From contig JADFDG010000001.1 of the NCBI GenBank assembly GCA_018262975.1, positions 1 to 64,000 on the forward strand: 64,000 nucleotides of DNA. The letters run 5' to 3'. Positions within the stretch are counted from its first letter, which is position 1, and each line of letters opens with the position of its first letter. The DNA comes from Gammaproteobacteria bacterium. GTDB taxonomy: Bacteria; Pseudomonadota; Gammaproteobacteria; Pseudomonadales; JADFDG01. Made by a program: the position numbers and the translations under genes. This document shows, in pieces, positions 1 through 8,026 of the stretch. The notes under the pieces were generated by a model. The model was not told the origin of the DNA, searched no databases, and worked only from the letters and a program-made list of their open reading frames with translations.

Positions 1-644
1 AGATGAAGGCGGCCCGGTTCCCGGCACACCGTGACCTGGCTGGCTACGAGTTCGGGCAAAGCCGGGTCGACGAGACGCTGGTGCGCCGCCTGCATGCAGG
101 GGAGTTCATCGATACGGCGCAGAACGTGGTGCTGGTGGGCGGACCCGGTACCGGCAAGACCCACCTGGCCACCGCCATTGGCATCGAAGCCGTGCAGCGG
201 CACAACCGCAAGGTGCGGTTCCTGTCGACGGTGGAACTGGTCAACGCGCTGGAACTGGAGAAGGCCGCCGGCAAGCAGGGCCAGTTGGCGCACCGGCTGA
301 TGTTCGTGGACCTGGTGATTCTGGATGAACTGGGCTACCTGCCGTTCAGTCAGGCAGGCGGGGCACTGCTGTTCCACCTCCTGTCGAAGCTCTACGAGAA
401 GACCAGCGTGGTGATCACCACGAACCTGTCGTTCGCCGAGTGGCCCACGGTGTTCGGCGACGCGAAGATGACGACGGCCCTGCTGGACCGGCTGACCCAC
501 CACTGCCACATCGTGGAGACGGGCAACGAGTCATGGCGGTTCCGTCACAGCGGGGCATCCGGCGGCCGACGCCGGGGGCAGAAGCAGGCAGGCAAAGAGG
601 AGGACGCAGAGACCGGGAAAGCAGACTTATCCACAGAAACCTGA
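1..644 (+). CDS. istB: IS21 helper ATPase IstB, 5' partial
   Basis: This is the AAA+ helper of the IS21 transposase; it uses ATP to select the target and activate IstA. A Walker A motif (GGPGTGKT) follows about 45 residues into the visible part, and a Walker B motif ([11 protein letters not shown]) follows it. An ATG at 3 opens the visible frame, but IstB proteins normally carry about 60 more N-terminal residues, so the true start is probably upstream of the window. The C-terminus is a low-complexity basic/acidic tail rich in G, R, K and E. Only 72 bases separate its stop from the element end, the usual IS21 layout. Confidence 0.93.
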   Translation, partial: MKAARFPAHRDLAGYEFGQSRVDETLVRRLHAGEFIDTAQNVVLVGGPGTGKTHLATAIGIEAVQRHNRKVRFLSTVELVNALELEKAAGKQGQLAHRLMFVDLVILDELGYLPFSQAGGALLFHLLSKLYEKTSVVITTNLSFAEWPTVFGDAKMTTALLDRLTHHCHIVETGNESWRFRHSGASGGRRRGQKQAGKEEDAETGKADLSTET

Positions 645-663
645 TTAGATCAGGCAACCCCAA

Positions 664-709
664 CCCGGGTCAGTTTTAGATGAGCACCCCGGGTCAATAT
701 TGGATGAGC
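664..709 (+). repeat. IS21 terminal direct repeats (two 22-bp copies)
   Basis: Two near-identical 22-bp units, 664-685 and 688-709, both start CCCGGGTCA and end GATGAGC. They differ only in the centre (GTTTTA versus ATATTG). Their starts are 24 bp apart. Multiple repeats near the ends are known IstA-binding sites in IS21-family elements; that role here is inferred from position. Confidence 0.8.
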
Positions 710-716
710 GTCAACA

Positions 717-873
717 AGCTGTCGTCGAGCAGCTCCCATTCCTTTTCGCGGTCGTCGTAGATCTTGAGGAACAGCATCCAGACCATCTGGCCGATGCGCT
801 GGGCGTCGCCGTCGACGCCCACGTCCTTGCGCATGATGTCCTGGATGGATTTGATGGTGGTGGAGATGGACAT
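717..873 (-). pseudogene. hsdM: hsdM, type I restriction methylase subunit, truncated by IS21
   Basis: Reading the minus strand from ATG at 873 gives 52 codons that match the N-terminal helical domain of HsdM. Key segments are SIQDIMRKDVGVDGDAQRI and MVWMLFLKIYDDREKEWELL. The frame then runs into the IS21 end at 716-717. HsdM is normally about 500 residues and supplies the N6-adenine methyltransferase of a type I restriction-modification complex. The catalytic motifs are all missing here, so at least this copy is broken unless the element excises. Its start lies 10 bases after the stop of the upstream nucleotidyltransferase gene, showing that it belonged to the same operon. The remainder and hsdS, if present, would lie beyond the left edge. 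Confidence 0.85.
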
Positions 874-883
874 GTCGGTTACT

Positions 884-1603
884 TCAACTCAGTTTGGCGA
901 GCGCCTCAAGGCGCCCGAAGATCAGGGATTCGCGGTCCCGGTTACCGTGTGCAGTTGATTGCACGACGTATTCGAAGTCCGGAATTTCCATCAGCGCAGT
1001 CAGTTCTGCGGCAATGTATTGGCGCAGGCCAGGGTCAGAGGCGGCAACCTCGCCCACCAGCCCTACCCTGCCATCGACGACATTGAGGATGTCCTCGACA
1101 TCGCGGCTGGACATCGGGTCGTTCTTGCCCCTTCCCTTCCAGGCTTCCAGCTTGGTCGCCAGAAAATAAGGGGGTGTCACCACGCGAATGATTGTGTCAC
1201 TGGGCAGCCGATGATCAGTGGCCATGCGCAGGGCATCCGGATACCAGCGATTGGAGAATCCCAGGATGCCGGGCTCATCCGGCATGAAATCAACAATGAG
1301 GCCCTTCTGCCCTTCTCGCGGCAGCCGCATCCGGCAAACCACGTCATCATCCGGGTCGGTTCGGAAGCCACGATCACGCAGCGCATCCTGCATCCGGTAC
1401 CAGCCAGCCCGACTGAGAACGTGGACCATGACATCCACGTCTTCCGTGAAACGGACGCCCGCGCGGGTGAAGTCGTCCGTGATCAGCAGGGCTGTGGTGC
1501 AGCCACCCACGAATGCGACCTGCGGAAGCAATGCCGGGCCGAGCGCGTCGGCAACGGCCTGCAGCATGTACTCCTGGATTTTCCATTGCGCGTCCTGCGC
1601 CAT
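884..1603 (-). CDS. AbiEii/AbiGii-like nucleotidyltransferase
   Basis: The 239-residue protein has the signature of MNT-type nucleotidyltransferases related to the AbiEii toxin family. A glycine pair (GG at 33-34) in a beta-strand/helix turn is followed by TEDVDVMV, giving the paired metal-binding Asp55 and Asp57. A later basic/acidic segment (KLEAWKGRGKND followed by RDVEDI) matches the distal part of this fold. Such enzymes transfer nucleotides to RNA or protein and act as toxins in AbiE-like abortive infection systems; toxicity here is inferred. Its ATG overlaps the stop of the winged-helix gene by one base (TGATG), and hsdM follows after 10 bases. A plain unlinked nucleotidyltransferase is the alternative. 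Confidence 0.75.
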   Translation of the reverse strand: MAQDAQWKIQEYMLQAVADALGPALLPQVAFVGGCTTALLITDDFTRAGVRFTEDVDVMVHVLSRAGWYRMQDALRDRGFRTDPDDDVVCRMRLPREGQKGLIVDFMPDEPGILGFSNRWYPDALRMATDHRLPSDTIIRVVTPPYFLATKLEAWKGRGKNDPMSSRDVEDILNVVDGRVGLVGEVAASDPGLRQYIAAELTALMEIPDFEYVVQSTAHGNRDRESLIFGRLEALAKLS

Positions 1604-2229
1604 CAGGCCGTTCCTCTCAGGTGTTGCTCCAGCAGTTTCTTCGCCAACGCCGACTCCCGCTCCTGGCCCAACCGGATGGCGTCAACCAGCGCGAGCATCG
1701 CGTACAGTTCTGGGTCGCGCCGCACGGCGATCGGTACACTTTTGAACAAGGGCTCGACCCGTTGCCCCTTGGCGTTGCCCTCCGCGTCCTCCCAGACGTA
1801 GATGTCATCACCGCCGGAAAGGAGGCGCCCGGAAAGAACAGGAGCCGCATGCGCGGTGGGAATGCCGCGCACCATCGGCCCCGGCTTGGCCGGAAAGACG
1901 TACTTCAGCCCGTAGGCGATGAACTCGTTCAGCGCCTTGGTATTGGCTTGCGGCCGTCCGGTTTTACGGTCCGGCTTGGCGAGCCCCACCGCCATGCAGC
2001 GCCTGAGGACGCCACTCAACTCAGACTTGCTGATGCCCGTTGCCTCGGCAAGGGCCCGCAGGGCATAGGGGTCTTCGGGCGCCGGGGCAGGACTGGCCTC
2101 CGCCCCCGCGGCAACGGCCCATCCCCGCCAGTCATCCGGGATACCCTTGGCTGCCCCGCTATTCGGGCCACTGATCCGGTGCCCCAGGCTGACCAGCTTC
2201 AGCAGCAACAGGATGTCTTGACTTTTCAT
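1603..2229 (-). CDS. winged-helix protein, putative antitoxin/regulator partner of the nucleotidyltransferase
   Basis: This 208-residue protein starts MKSQDILLLLKL and carries a helix-turn-helix at about 55-90 (ALRALAEATGISKSELSGVL), followed by a basic patch KPDRKTGRP. A low-complexity Ala/Pro insert lies between the first helix and the HTH. The C-terminal half has no motif I can name. Proteins of this shape are often encoded directly before an AbiEii-like nucleotidyltransferase, where they can act as regulator or antitoxin. Here the stop and the next start share one base, which indicates translational coupling. It lies 73 bases after hsdR on the same strand. The antitoxin role is an inference from pairing. 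Confidence 0.65.
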   Translation of the reverse strand: MKSQDILLLLKLVSLGHRISGPNSGAAKGIPDDWRGWAVAAGAEASPAPAPEDPYALRALAEATGISKSELSGVLRRCMAVGLAKPDRKTGRPQANTKALNEFIAYGLKYVFPAKPGPMVRGIPTAHAAPVLSGRLLSGGDDIYVWEDAEGNAKGQRVEPLFKSVPIAVRRDPELYAMLALVDAIRLGQERESALAKKLLEQHLRGTA

Positions 2230-2302
2230 CGTGAGCTCAGGCCGCGCGTCCTCTGTCCATGAATCATGGACAAGGCACTCCGCCCGGTCAAGTCAGGATC
2301 CT

Positions 2303-4717
2303 TCATGCCGCCCCGGTATCCGACCCGGGGTACAGGGCGGACTCAAGATCCCGGATGGCCGCGAGGTAGGCATCCTTTCCGCCGAAGACCTTCACCAGTT
2401 CAGGCGCCGTGCCCAGCCGGCTGAACGGATCGAGTTGAAGCACCTTGATGTCCTCGATGTGCTCGATACCGGTGTCGGCGTATTTGTCGAGCAATGCCTC
2501 CAGCACCTTGCGCGCCTGCTCGCCGTACTTCGTGAAGTAATTGCGCTTCTTCACGTAATCGGCGCGCTCCTTGCGGGACAGCGGCTTGGCGTCGAAAGCC
2601 ACGTGGCAGACCAGGTCAAAGGCATCCAGCGGTTTGCCGAGCTTCTTGTTTACGTCCTCGGCCAGTGGCTCCCACAGCACGCCCTGGGCGGCCAGCTCCT
2701 CGATCACGGCCTTCTTCTGGTCGGCGCTGCTCCATCGCTTGAGGAACTGGTCCAGCGAGGCATACTGCTTCTTGATGCACGAGCGGGTGTAGTCGCGCAA
2801 CGATTCGGTGATGAGCTTGCCGTCCGGGCCGTAGTACTGGATGCGTTCGGCGATCACGCGCACGGGGACGTTGTCGATGTAGTACTTGATGCGGCCGCTG
2901 CCCTCGCCTTCTTCCTCCTCGTCCCAGGACACGCCGGGCGGCAAAGAAGGGCCGGCGGTGCTGCCGGCGTCGTCGGAATTGCCGTCGTCGGCTGGCAGGT
3001 CAGGCGGCACTGGCGCCTCGTCGCCCTTGGGCACGTAGATCTGCACCGGGTCACCGTCGAAGGTCGGGTCGGCAAACAGCTCCGTCGCCTTCTTGAAATC
3101 CATGATGGTGAACCAGTACTTGTCATAGTCCTCGTTGATACGGGTGCCACGACCGATGATCTGCTTGAACTCGGTCATCGACTGGATGCGCTGGTCCAGC
3201 ACCACCAACTTGCATGTTTGGGCATCGACGCCGGTGGTCATCAATTTGCTGGTCGTGGCAATGACCGGGTAGCGCTCTTCCGGGTTGATGAAGTTGTCGA
3301 GCTCCGCCTTGCCCTCCATCTCGTCGCCGGTGATCCGCATGACGTACTTGCGGCTCTCGGCGACCCGCTTCGGGTTCTGGTTCACCAGGGCCTGGCGCAT
3401 GCGTTCGGCGTGGTCGATGTCTTCGCAGAAGACGATAGTCTTCTGGTATGGGCCCGTGGACTCGAGGAATTCGGTGATCTTGCGGGCGACGAGCAGGGTG
3501 CGCTGGTCGAGCACCAGCGTCTTGTCCATGTCCTTCTGGTTGTAGACCCGGTCTTCAATCGGGTTGCCGTGCTTGTCGACCTGCCCCTTCTCCGGGCGCC
3601 AGCCCTGCACGTCCTTGTCAATGTCGATGCGCACGACCTTGTAGGGGGCAAGGAAGCCATCGTCGATACCCTGCCGCAGGGAGTAGGTGTAGACCGGCTC
3701 GCCGAAGTAATGGATGTTGGAAACGTCCTTCGTCTCCTTCGGCGTGGCGGTCATGCCGATCTGGGTGGCACCGTCGAAGTAATCGAGGATGTCGCGCCAG
3801 GCGGAATCCTCAGCGGCGCTACCGCGGTGACATTCGTCCACCACGATCAGGTCGAAGAAGTCCGGCGAGAACTGCTTGTAGACGTTCTTCTCCTCCTCGT
3901 TGCCGGTCACGGCCTGGTACAGCGAGAGGTAAATCTCGTAGGACTTGTCGATCTTGCGGCCGGTGATCTTGGTCATCGCCGGGCCGAAGGGCTTGAAGTC
4001 GTTGTTCTTGGTCTGGTCGACGAGGATGTTGCGGTCGGCGAGGAAGAGGATTCGCTTCTTTGCCCCGGACTTCCACAGGCGCCAGATGATCTGGAAGGCG
4101 GTGTAGGTCTTGCCAGTGCCGGTGGCCATCACCAGCAGGACGCGTTGTTTGCCCTGCGCCACGGCCTCGACGGCGCGGTTGACGGCGTTGACCTGGTAGT
4201 AACGCGGCGTGCGGCCGCTGCCGTCGTCGTAATAGGCAGACTCGACCGTTTCCTTTGCGCTGCCTTCCAGATTCTTGAAGTGGCAGTAACGGCGCCAGAG
4301 TTCGGCGGGCGCTGGGAATTCGTCCAGCGCCAGTTCCGTTTCGGTTTGCTTGCCGGTGCCGGTCTTGTCGTGGAACAGGAAGCCGTCGCCGTTGCTGGAG
4401 AATACAAAGGGGACGTCGAGCGCGTCGGCATACCCAAGCGCCTGCTGCATACCGTCACCGAGGCTGTGGCTGTTGTCCTTGGCCTCGATGATCGCGATCG
4501 GCTGGTTGGGCTGGTGGTAGAGCACGTAGTCGGCACGACGGGCTTGGCCGCGGGAGTGCAGCTTGCCGCGGACGATGATCCGGCCCTTGGTGAAGCCGAC
4601 CTCCTCCCGGATCTGGGTGTGCAGGTCCCACCCGGCCTGGGTCAGGGCCGGGGTGATGTATTTGGAGCAGATGTCCCGTTCGGAGAGTTTCTTCTTGTCC
4701 ATGCCTAGCGGACTCAC
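2303..4717 (-). CDS. hsdR: type I restriction enzyme, R (endonuclease/translocase) subunit
   Basis: HsdR cleaves DNA after ATP-driven translocation, in a complex with HsdM and HsdS. The N-terminus shows a PD-(D/E)xK nuclease core (RADYVLYH, then IAIIEAKD). The motor follows: Walker A ATGTGKT near residue 200, DECH box VVDECHRG near 294, and motif III GMTATP. A helicase C domain ends with [12 protein letters not shown]. An acidic/proline linker and an EcoEI-type C-terminal domain complete 804 residues, which is full length. The GTG start overlaps the MazG gene stop by 4 bases (GTGA); an ATG five codons later is an alternative. With hsdM broken, restriction is probably off unless a second HsdM serves it. 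Confidence 0.95.
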   Translation of the reverse strand: MSPLGMDKKKLSERDICSKYITPALTQAGWDLHTQIREEVGFTKGRIIVRGKLHSRGQARRADYVLYHQPNQPIAIIEAKDNSHSLGDGMQQALGYADALDVPFVFSSNGDGFLFHDKTGTGKQTETELALDEFPAPAELWRRYCHFKNLEGSAKETVESAYYDDGSGRTPRYYQVNAVNRAVEAVAQGKQRVLLVMATGTGKTYTAFQIIWRLWKSGAKKRILFLADRNILVDQTKNNDFKPFGPAMTKITGRKIDKSYEIYLSLYQAVTGNEEEKNVYKQFSPDFFDLIVVDECHRGSAAEDSAWRDILDYFDGATQIGMTATPKETKDVSNIHYFGEPVYTYSLRQGIDDGFLAPYKVVRIDIDKDVQGWRPEKGQVDKHGNPIEDRVYNQKDMDKTLVLDQRTLLVARKITEFLESTGPYQKTIVFCEDIDHAERMRQALVNQNPKRVAESRKYVMRITGDEMEGKAELDNFINPEERYPVIATTSKLMTTGVDAQTCKLVVLDQRIQSMTEFKQIIGRGTRINEDYDKYWFTIMDFKKATELFADPTFDGDPVQIYVPKGDEAPVPPDLPADDGNSDDAGSTAGPSLPPGVSWDEEEEGEGSGRIKYYIDNVPVRVIAERIQYYGPDGKLITESLRDYTRSCIKKQYASLDQFLKRWSSADQKKAVIEELAAQGVLWEPLAEDVNKKLGKPLDAFDLVCHVAFDAKPLSRKERADYVKKRNYFTKYGEQARKVLEALLDKYADTGIEHIEDIKVLQLDPFSRLGTAPELVKVFGGKDAYLAAIRDLESALYPGSDTGAA

Positions 4718-5073
4718 GTCCTGTCCAGTTCCGTGTACTTCTTGCTGGTGCCCCTCGCCTTCTCGACCGGGTATTTCGCGGCGCTCTTCTTCAGTTTCTC
4801 CACCAGCGCATGCTCCAGGTCGATGCCGGCGTCATGCGCCATGAGCAGCGTGTAATAGAGGACGTCGGCGAGTTCGTCGGAGAGGTCGGTGCGGCGGTCG
4901 CGCGCCACCGCAGCGATGGCGTCACCCGTCTGCCACTGGTAGAGCTCCAGCACCTCTCCCGCTTCCAGCGTGAGCGACAGGGCGAGGTCCTTGGCGTTGT
5001 GGAATTGCTGCCAGTCGCGTTCGTCGCGGAAGGCGACGGCAAGAGAGGTGAGGGACTTGAGCTGGGACATCAT
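4714..5073 (-). CDS. MazG-like nucleotide pyrophosphohydrolase
   Basis: The 119-residue all-helical protein shows the metal-binding pattern of the MazG/dCTP pyrophosphatase family: Glu37 and Glu40 ([11 protein letters not shown]), then Glu67 and Asp70 (DELADVLYY). These enzymes hydrolyse (d)NTPs to monophosphates and pyrophosphate and may cleanse modified nucleotides. It is the first gene of the hsdR-hsdM operon and overlaps hsdR by 4 bases, so the two are probably coupled. The link to restriction is positional; a generic house-cleaning role is equally possible. ATG at 5073 is followed by a second Met codon. Confidence 0.88.
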   Translation of the reverse strand: MMSQLKSLTSLAVAFRDERDWQQFHNAKDLALSLTLEAGEVLELYQWQTGDAIAAVARDRRTDLSDELADVLYYTLLMAHDAGIDLEHALVEKLKKSAAKYPVEKARGTSKKYTELDRT

Positions 5074-5310
5074 GTTCTCCGGGGCGCGCGGCCGGCCGCG
5101 TCAGTTTTCCTCAGGCAGACAACTTAGCGGGCCTGTACGAGATTGCCTATATCCCACGTCAGGTATTGTCGGATGCCGTTTTGTGCCCCTGGCCGGCAGA
5201 CGCCCGGCGCGCCCAAGCCCCGGACTCCCCCTCCCGTCGCCTCACCCTGCCTGCCCCTGCCACACCCCGTATTCTTACCTGACCCTCATCGATCAGACCC
5301 GGGTAAGACC

Positions 5311-5523
5311 ATGGCCGCCACCGCCACCCTGTCCGCGAAATTCCAGATCTCCATCCCGAAGGCGATCCGCGAGGCCCAGCACTGGGAGGCCGGGCAGGAG
5401 TTCGTGTTCATACCCAAGGGCAAGGGCGTGCTGCTGATGCCGGTACCGGACTTCGACGAACTCGCCGGCATGGCCGAAGGCGCAAACCCGGGCAACTACC
5501 GCGACCGCAACGACCGCTACTGA
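5311..5523 (+). CDS. AbrB/MazE-type antitoxin (VapB-like), first pair
   Basis: The 70-residue protein contains a SpoVT/AbrB swapped-hairpin DNA-binding segment (TLSAKFQISIPKAIRE, residues 6-21) typical of antitoxins. The rest is an acidic tail that would cover the toxin active site. ATG at 5311 places this motif near the N-terminus as in the family; longer upstream readings add only proline-rich non-conserved sequence. Its stop overlaps the PIN toxin start by one base (TGATG), the standard antitoxin-toxin coupling. It likely represses its own promoter. Confidence 0.88.
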   Translation: MAATATLSAKFQISIPKAIREAQHWEAGQEFVFIPKGKGVLLMPVPDFDELAGMAEGANPGNYRDRNDRY

Positions 5524-5939
5524 TGGCAGCCCGACACACGGCGCGCCTGCCGGCGCGCGTCATCGACACGTCGATCCTGGTGGAGTGGATCGTCACGCCG
5601 GCCAACGCCAACCAGTGGCTGAAGGAACAGTTGCCCGCGCGCGACAAGCGGGTGATCCCCACCATCGTCCAGCTGGAACTCGCCAAATGGCTGGGTCGCG
5701 AACGCGGCGAGGACGAGGCCGATCGCGCGCTGGCCTACCTGCAGAAATGCGATGTCGTGCCGCTCGATACGCGCCTGGCGCTGCGCGCCGCGGAACTGTG
5801 CCGGCAGCACCGCCTCGCCACCGCCGACGCCGTGGTCTACGCCACGGCGCTGGAACGTGGCGTGGACCTGCTCACCTGCGATGCGCACTTCAAGGGGCTG
5901 CCGGGCGTGGTCTACCTGACGAAGCAGGCAACGCCCTAG
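5523..5939 (+). CDS. PIN-domain RNase toxin (VapC-like), first pair
   Basis: VapC toxins are Mg-dependent endoribonucleases, often cutting tRNA. The PIN acidic residues are all visible: Asp15 (VIDTSILVEW), Glu52 (VQLELAKWL), Asp102 (ATADAVVYATA) and Asp120 (TCDAHF). At 138 residues it has normal length. It is coupled to the antitoxin gene just upstream. All four catalytic acids are present, so it looks intact. The target RNA cannot be told from sequence. Confidence 0.93.
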   Translation: MAARHTARLPARVIDTSILVEWIVTPANANQWLKEQLPARDKRVIPTIVQLELAKWLGRERGEDEADRALAYLQKCDVVPLDTRLALRAAELCRQHRLATADAVVYATALERGVDLLTCDAHFKGLPGVVYLTKQATP

Positions 5940-6096
5940 CCCCCTGATCCGTCAGCGCAGGCGCACACGAAATCCAGCCAGCAGCCCTGCCGGACCACCC
6001 GTCGCCCATCACATACTGGCCGCTGTATCCCGACATCGGCATCGATAGGATATGCGTAATACCAATCACGGCTCGACAGAGCCCACGGTTCCGCCC

Positions 6097-6303
6097 ATGG
6101 ATCCCGTCACCGTGTCGCCCAAGTTCCAGGTTGTTATCCCGCGGGAGGTGCGCGAGAAGCTCAACCTCGTGCCCGGCCAGAAGATCCAGGTCATCGCGCT
6201 GGAGAATCGCATCGAATTGATCCCGGTGCGCCCGATGAAGGCCATGAAGGGCTTTCTCAAGGGCATCGACACCGACGTACCCCGCGAGGACGACCGCACG
6301 TGA
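6097..6303 (+). CDS. AbrB-type antitoxin (VapB-like), second pair
   Basis: The protein has the AbrB fold signature VSPKFQVVIPREVREKL followed by a short strand region and an acidic end (DVPREDDRT). ATG at 6097 puts the motif about five residues from the N-terminus, as in relatives. An in-frame ATG at 6052 would add 15 residues and has GGA too close to it to serve well. The stop overlaps the GTG of the following toxin by three bases (GTGA). It differs clearly from the first antitoxin, so the two pairs are not a recent duplication. Confidence 0.86.
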   Translation: MDPVTVSPKFQVVIPREVREKLNLVPGQKIQVIALENRIELIPVRPMKAMKGFLKGIDTDVPREDDRT

Positions 6304-6683
6304 CCGCCAACGTGGTGGACTCCTCTGCCTGGCTCGAATACTTCGCCGCGGGGCCCAACGCCGATTACTTTGCCCCGGCCATCGAGAACACCCGCAACCT
6401 GGTAGTGCCGGCCGTGAGCCTGTACGAGGTCTTCCGCCGGGTCATGCAGCAGCGTGGTGAGGGCGACGCACTGCAGGCGGTTGCGCTGATGCAGCAGGGA
6501 CAGGTGGTGGATATTGACGCGAGCGTGGCGCTGTCCGCTGCCAGGCTGTCGCTGGACCTGCGGCTGCCCATGGCCGACAGCCTGATGCTGGCCACCGCAC
6601 GCGCCCGCCAGGCGACACTGTGGACGCAGGACTCCGACTTCGAGGGTATCCCGGGCGTGAAATACCGGGCGAAGATCCGCTAG
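6300..6683 (+). CDS. PIN-domain RNase toxin (VapC-like), second pair
   Basis: This 127-residue PIN protein starts with GTG at 6300, overlapping the antitoxin stop. Acidic residues are Asp7 (NVVDSSAWLEYF), Glu43 (SLYEVFRRV), Asp93 (MADSLMLATA) and Asp111/Asp113 near the C-terminus, giving a complete active site. It ends with GIPGVKY, shared in style with many VapC proteins. It should be an endoribonuclease toxin held by the upstream antitoxin. Four bases separate it from the convergent lipoprotein gene. Confidence 0.92.
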   Translation: MTANVVDSSAWLEYFAAGPNADYFAPAIENTRNLVVPAVSLYEVFRRVMQQRGEGDALQAVALMQQGQVVDIDASVALSAARLSLDLRLPMADSLMLATARARQATLWTQDSDFEGIPGVKYRAKIR

Positions 6684-6687
6684 ACCC

Positions 6688-7713
6688 TTACGGCCGCCGC
6701 CCCCGCCGCGCCTCCACTTCCGCATACACCCGCCGCGACACCTCGGCGATGACCGCCGCCAGTTCGTCCTGCGAGCGGCCGCGCGTCATCACGCACAGTG
6801 CGTAGGGGTTGTCGGGGAAATAGACGATGCCGCAGTCGTGCAACTGGATGGCGCCCTGGTCGCGGCCCCAGATGCCGAACTTGTGTGCCACCGGCACGCC
6901 GGCCGGTACGCCGTGCACCAGCGCCTTGTCGTAGGTGGTGGCCAGTATGAGCTTCACCAGCTTCTCGGACATGCGCGGGTTGAGGAAAGCAGCGTCGTAG
7001 ATCAGCTTGAACATGGACGAGTAGCGCATGACGGTGATCACGCCGATGCGGTCGTCCACTTCCGGCTCCAGGCCGAGCTGGCGGTACGCTTCGTGGAGGA
7101 CCTGGTCGCTGCCGTAACGGTCGATGAGCCGCTGGCGGAGCATCAGGAAGGCCACGTTGTCCGAGTAGGCGGTGGTGCGCAGCAGCAGTTCGTCCACCGT
7201 GTGCACCTGCCCGCCCACCAGCTTCTCGGGGGGCACGTGGATGTCGTAGTAGAAGTCCCAGTTGTCCGGCACCACCAGCCGTTCGGCCAGCAGTGACGGA
7301 TCCTGCTCGGCCAGGAACAGGTACTGGATGACCACCGGCAACTTGAACAGGCTGGCCGCCGCGAAGGTGGCGTATTCATTCACGCCGAAGTGCGGGCCGT
7401 CCTCGAGGTCGCGGAAGTACACGCCGGCCTCCTGCAGCGCCCCGCCTTGCTTCTGCTCATCAAGGTACTTCACCAGGTCCTGCTTCAGGCTGGCGTAGGG
7501 GACCTTGCTGATCACCGGCTGGCGGCAGGCTTCGCTGTCCAGCCAGGGCGACTGGTAGCAGGTTTCCGCGGGCGAGCCAGCCTCGACGGGCGCGGCGTCG
7601 TCAGGCACCGGCCGCGTGGTGCAGGCCGGCAGTGCCAGCACAGCCAGGGCAACCGGCAGCAGCCAACGGGCAACGGCAACGGGCGAGCGGCACTGCAGGA
7701 TCGCGCTGCGCAT
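6688..7713 (-). CDS. class A beta-lactamase-fold serine hydrolase lipoprotein
   Basis: The 341-residue protein begins with a hydrophobic signal ending in the lipobox ALPAC (Cys31), so it should be an envelope lipoprotein. The serine penicillin-recognising fold is shown by SxxK (Ser121-Lys124 in ASLFKLPV), an SDN motif (AYSDNVAF) and KFG in the position of the KTG triad. Family members include beta-lactamases and peptidoglycan-related hydrolases of the class A superfamily; a real lactamase role is not shown. It is longer than class A enzymes because of an extra 70-residue N-terminal segment. ATG at 7713 was chosen because it begins the signal peptide; upstream in-frame readings would need a TTG start. 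Confidence 0.8.
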   Translation of the reverse strand: MRSAILQCRSPVAVARWLLPVALAVLALPACTTRPVPDDAAPVEAGSPAETCYQSPWLDSEACRQPVISKVPYASLKQDLVKYLDEQKQGGALQEAGVYFRDLEDGPHFGVNEYATFAAASLFKLPVVIQYLFLAEQDPSLLAERLVVPDNWDFYYDIHVPPEKLVGGQVHTVDELLLRTTAYSDNVAFLMLRQRLIDRYGSDQVLHEAYRQLGLEPEVDDRIGVITVMRYSSMFKLIYDAAFLNPRMSEKLVKLILATTYDKALVHGVPAGVPVAHKFGIWGRDQGAIQLHDCGIVYFPDNPYALCVMTRGRSQDELAAVIAEVSRRVYAEVEARRGRRP

Positions 7714-7825
7714 GGGGGCCGGATTCAGGGAAAGGACAAGGCGCGCACAATCTACCAGCAAGCGTGGGTGGTGGTCATCGGGCGGTCAGGGATTGCGCTA
7801 ATCCTTACAGCATTGATCATCTGCA

Positions 7826-7854
7826 CATATAGGCATTCACGCGAATGTGGTCAA
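7826..7854 (-). promoter_or_regulatory. sigma70-type promoter toward the lipoprotein gene
   Basis: On the minus strand TTGACC (7854-7849) is followed after exactly 17 bases by TATATG (7831-7826). This would start a transcript near 7818, giving a leader of about 105 bases before the lipoprotein ATG at 7713. It is predicted from hexamer match and spacing only. Confidence 0.5.
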
Positions 7855-7967
7855 AACAGCAGGTACTGACGAGGTTATTTCAATGGGTTACGAGCGATAC
7901 CTGATAATACGCATTTATTGTTTTCTGCTTTAGTTGATATACAGACCTACGCAAAATGCTCGCCAAT

Positions 7968-7994
7968 TTGACTTAACATTGCTGTAAATATAAT
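7968..7994 (+). promoter_or_regulatory. sigma70-type promoter for the TetR-GMC group
   Basis: TTGACT (7968-7973) and a perfect TATAAT (7989-7994) are separated by 15 bases, slightly short of optimum. The predicted start near 8001 leaves about 26 bases before the TetR ATG at 8027. The position suggests autoregulation by the TetR protein, but no clear palindromic operator overlaps it. Confidence 0.55.
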
Positions 7995-8026
7995 TTCAGC
8001 GGACGCGCTTCCAAGGCCGCAAACCC

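Larger units (their letters stand above)
1..716 (+). mobile_element. IS21-family insertion sequence, right end
   Basis: The element enters the window with its helper ATPase gene (istB) already running and ends at about 716. Between the istB stop and that point are two 22-bp direct repeats typical of IS21-family termini. The outermost bases, read inward on the minus strand, begin TGTTGACGCTCATCC, a plausible IS21 terminal inverted repeat. Directly beyond it the sequence becomes a truncated hsdM reading frame on the minus strand, so the element sits inside that gene. The istA transposase, left end and target-site duplication lie outside the window. The boundary is inferred from the repeats and the hsdM frame and could be off by a few bases. 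Confidence 0.85.
7714..8026. other. AT-richer divergent promoter region (313 bp, no gene)
   Basis: This is the least GC-rich stretch of the window, especially 7800-8000. It separates the lipoprotein gene (minus) from the TetR gene (plus). I see one good promoter on each strand, listed separately, and no open frame with family similarity. The base composition differs from both neighbours and may mark the edge of the accessory island. Confidence 0.6.

Noticed and set aside
2231-4708. An 825-codon open frame antisense to hsdR
   Set aside because: It is a mirror frame caused by high GC and strong third-position bias. Its translation is low-complexity Val/Leu/Asp/Gly and shows no family motif, while the opposite strand has complete HsdR motifs.
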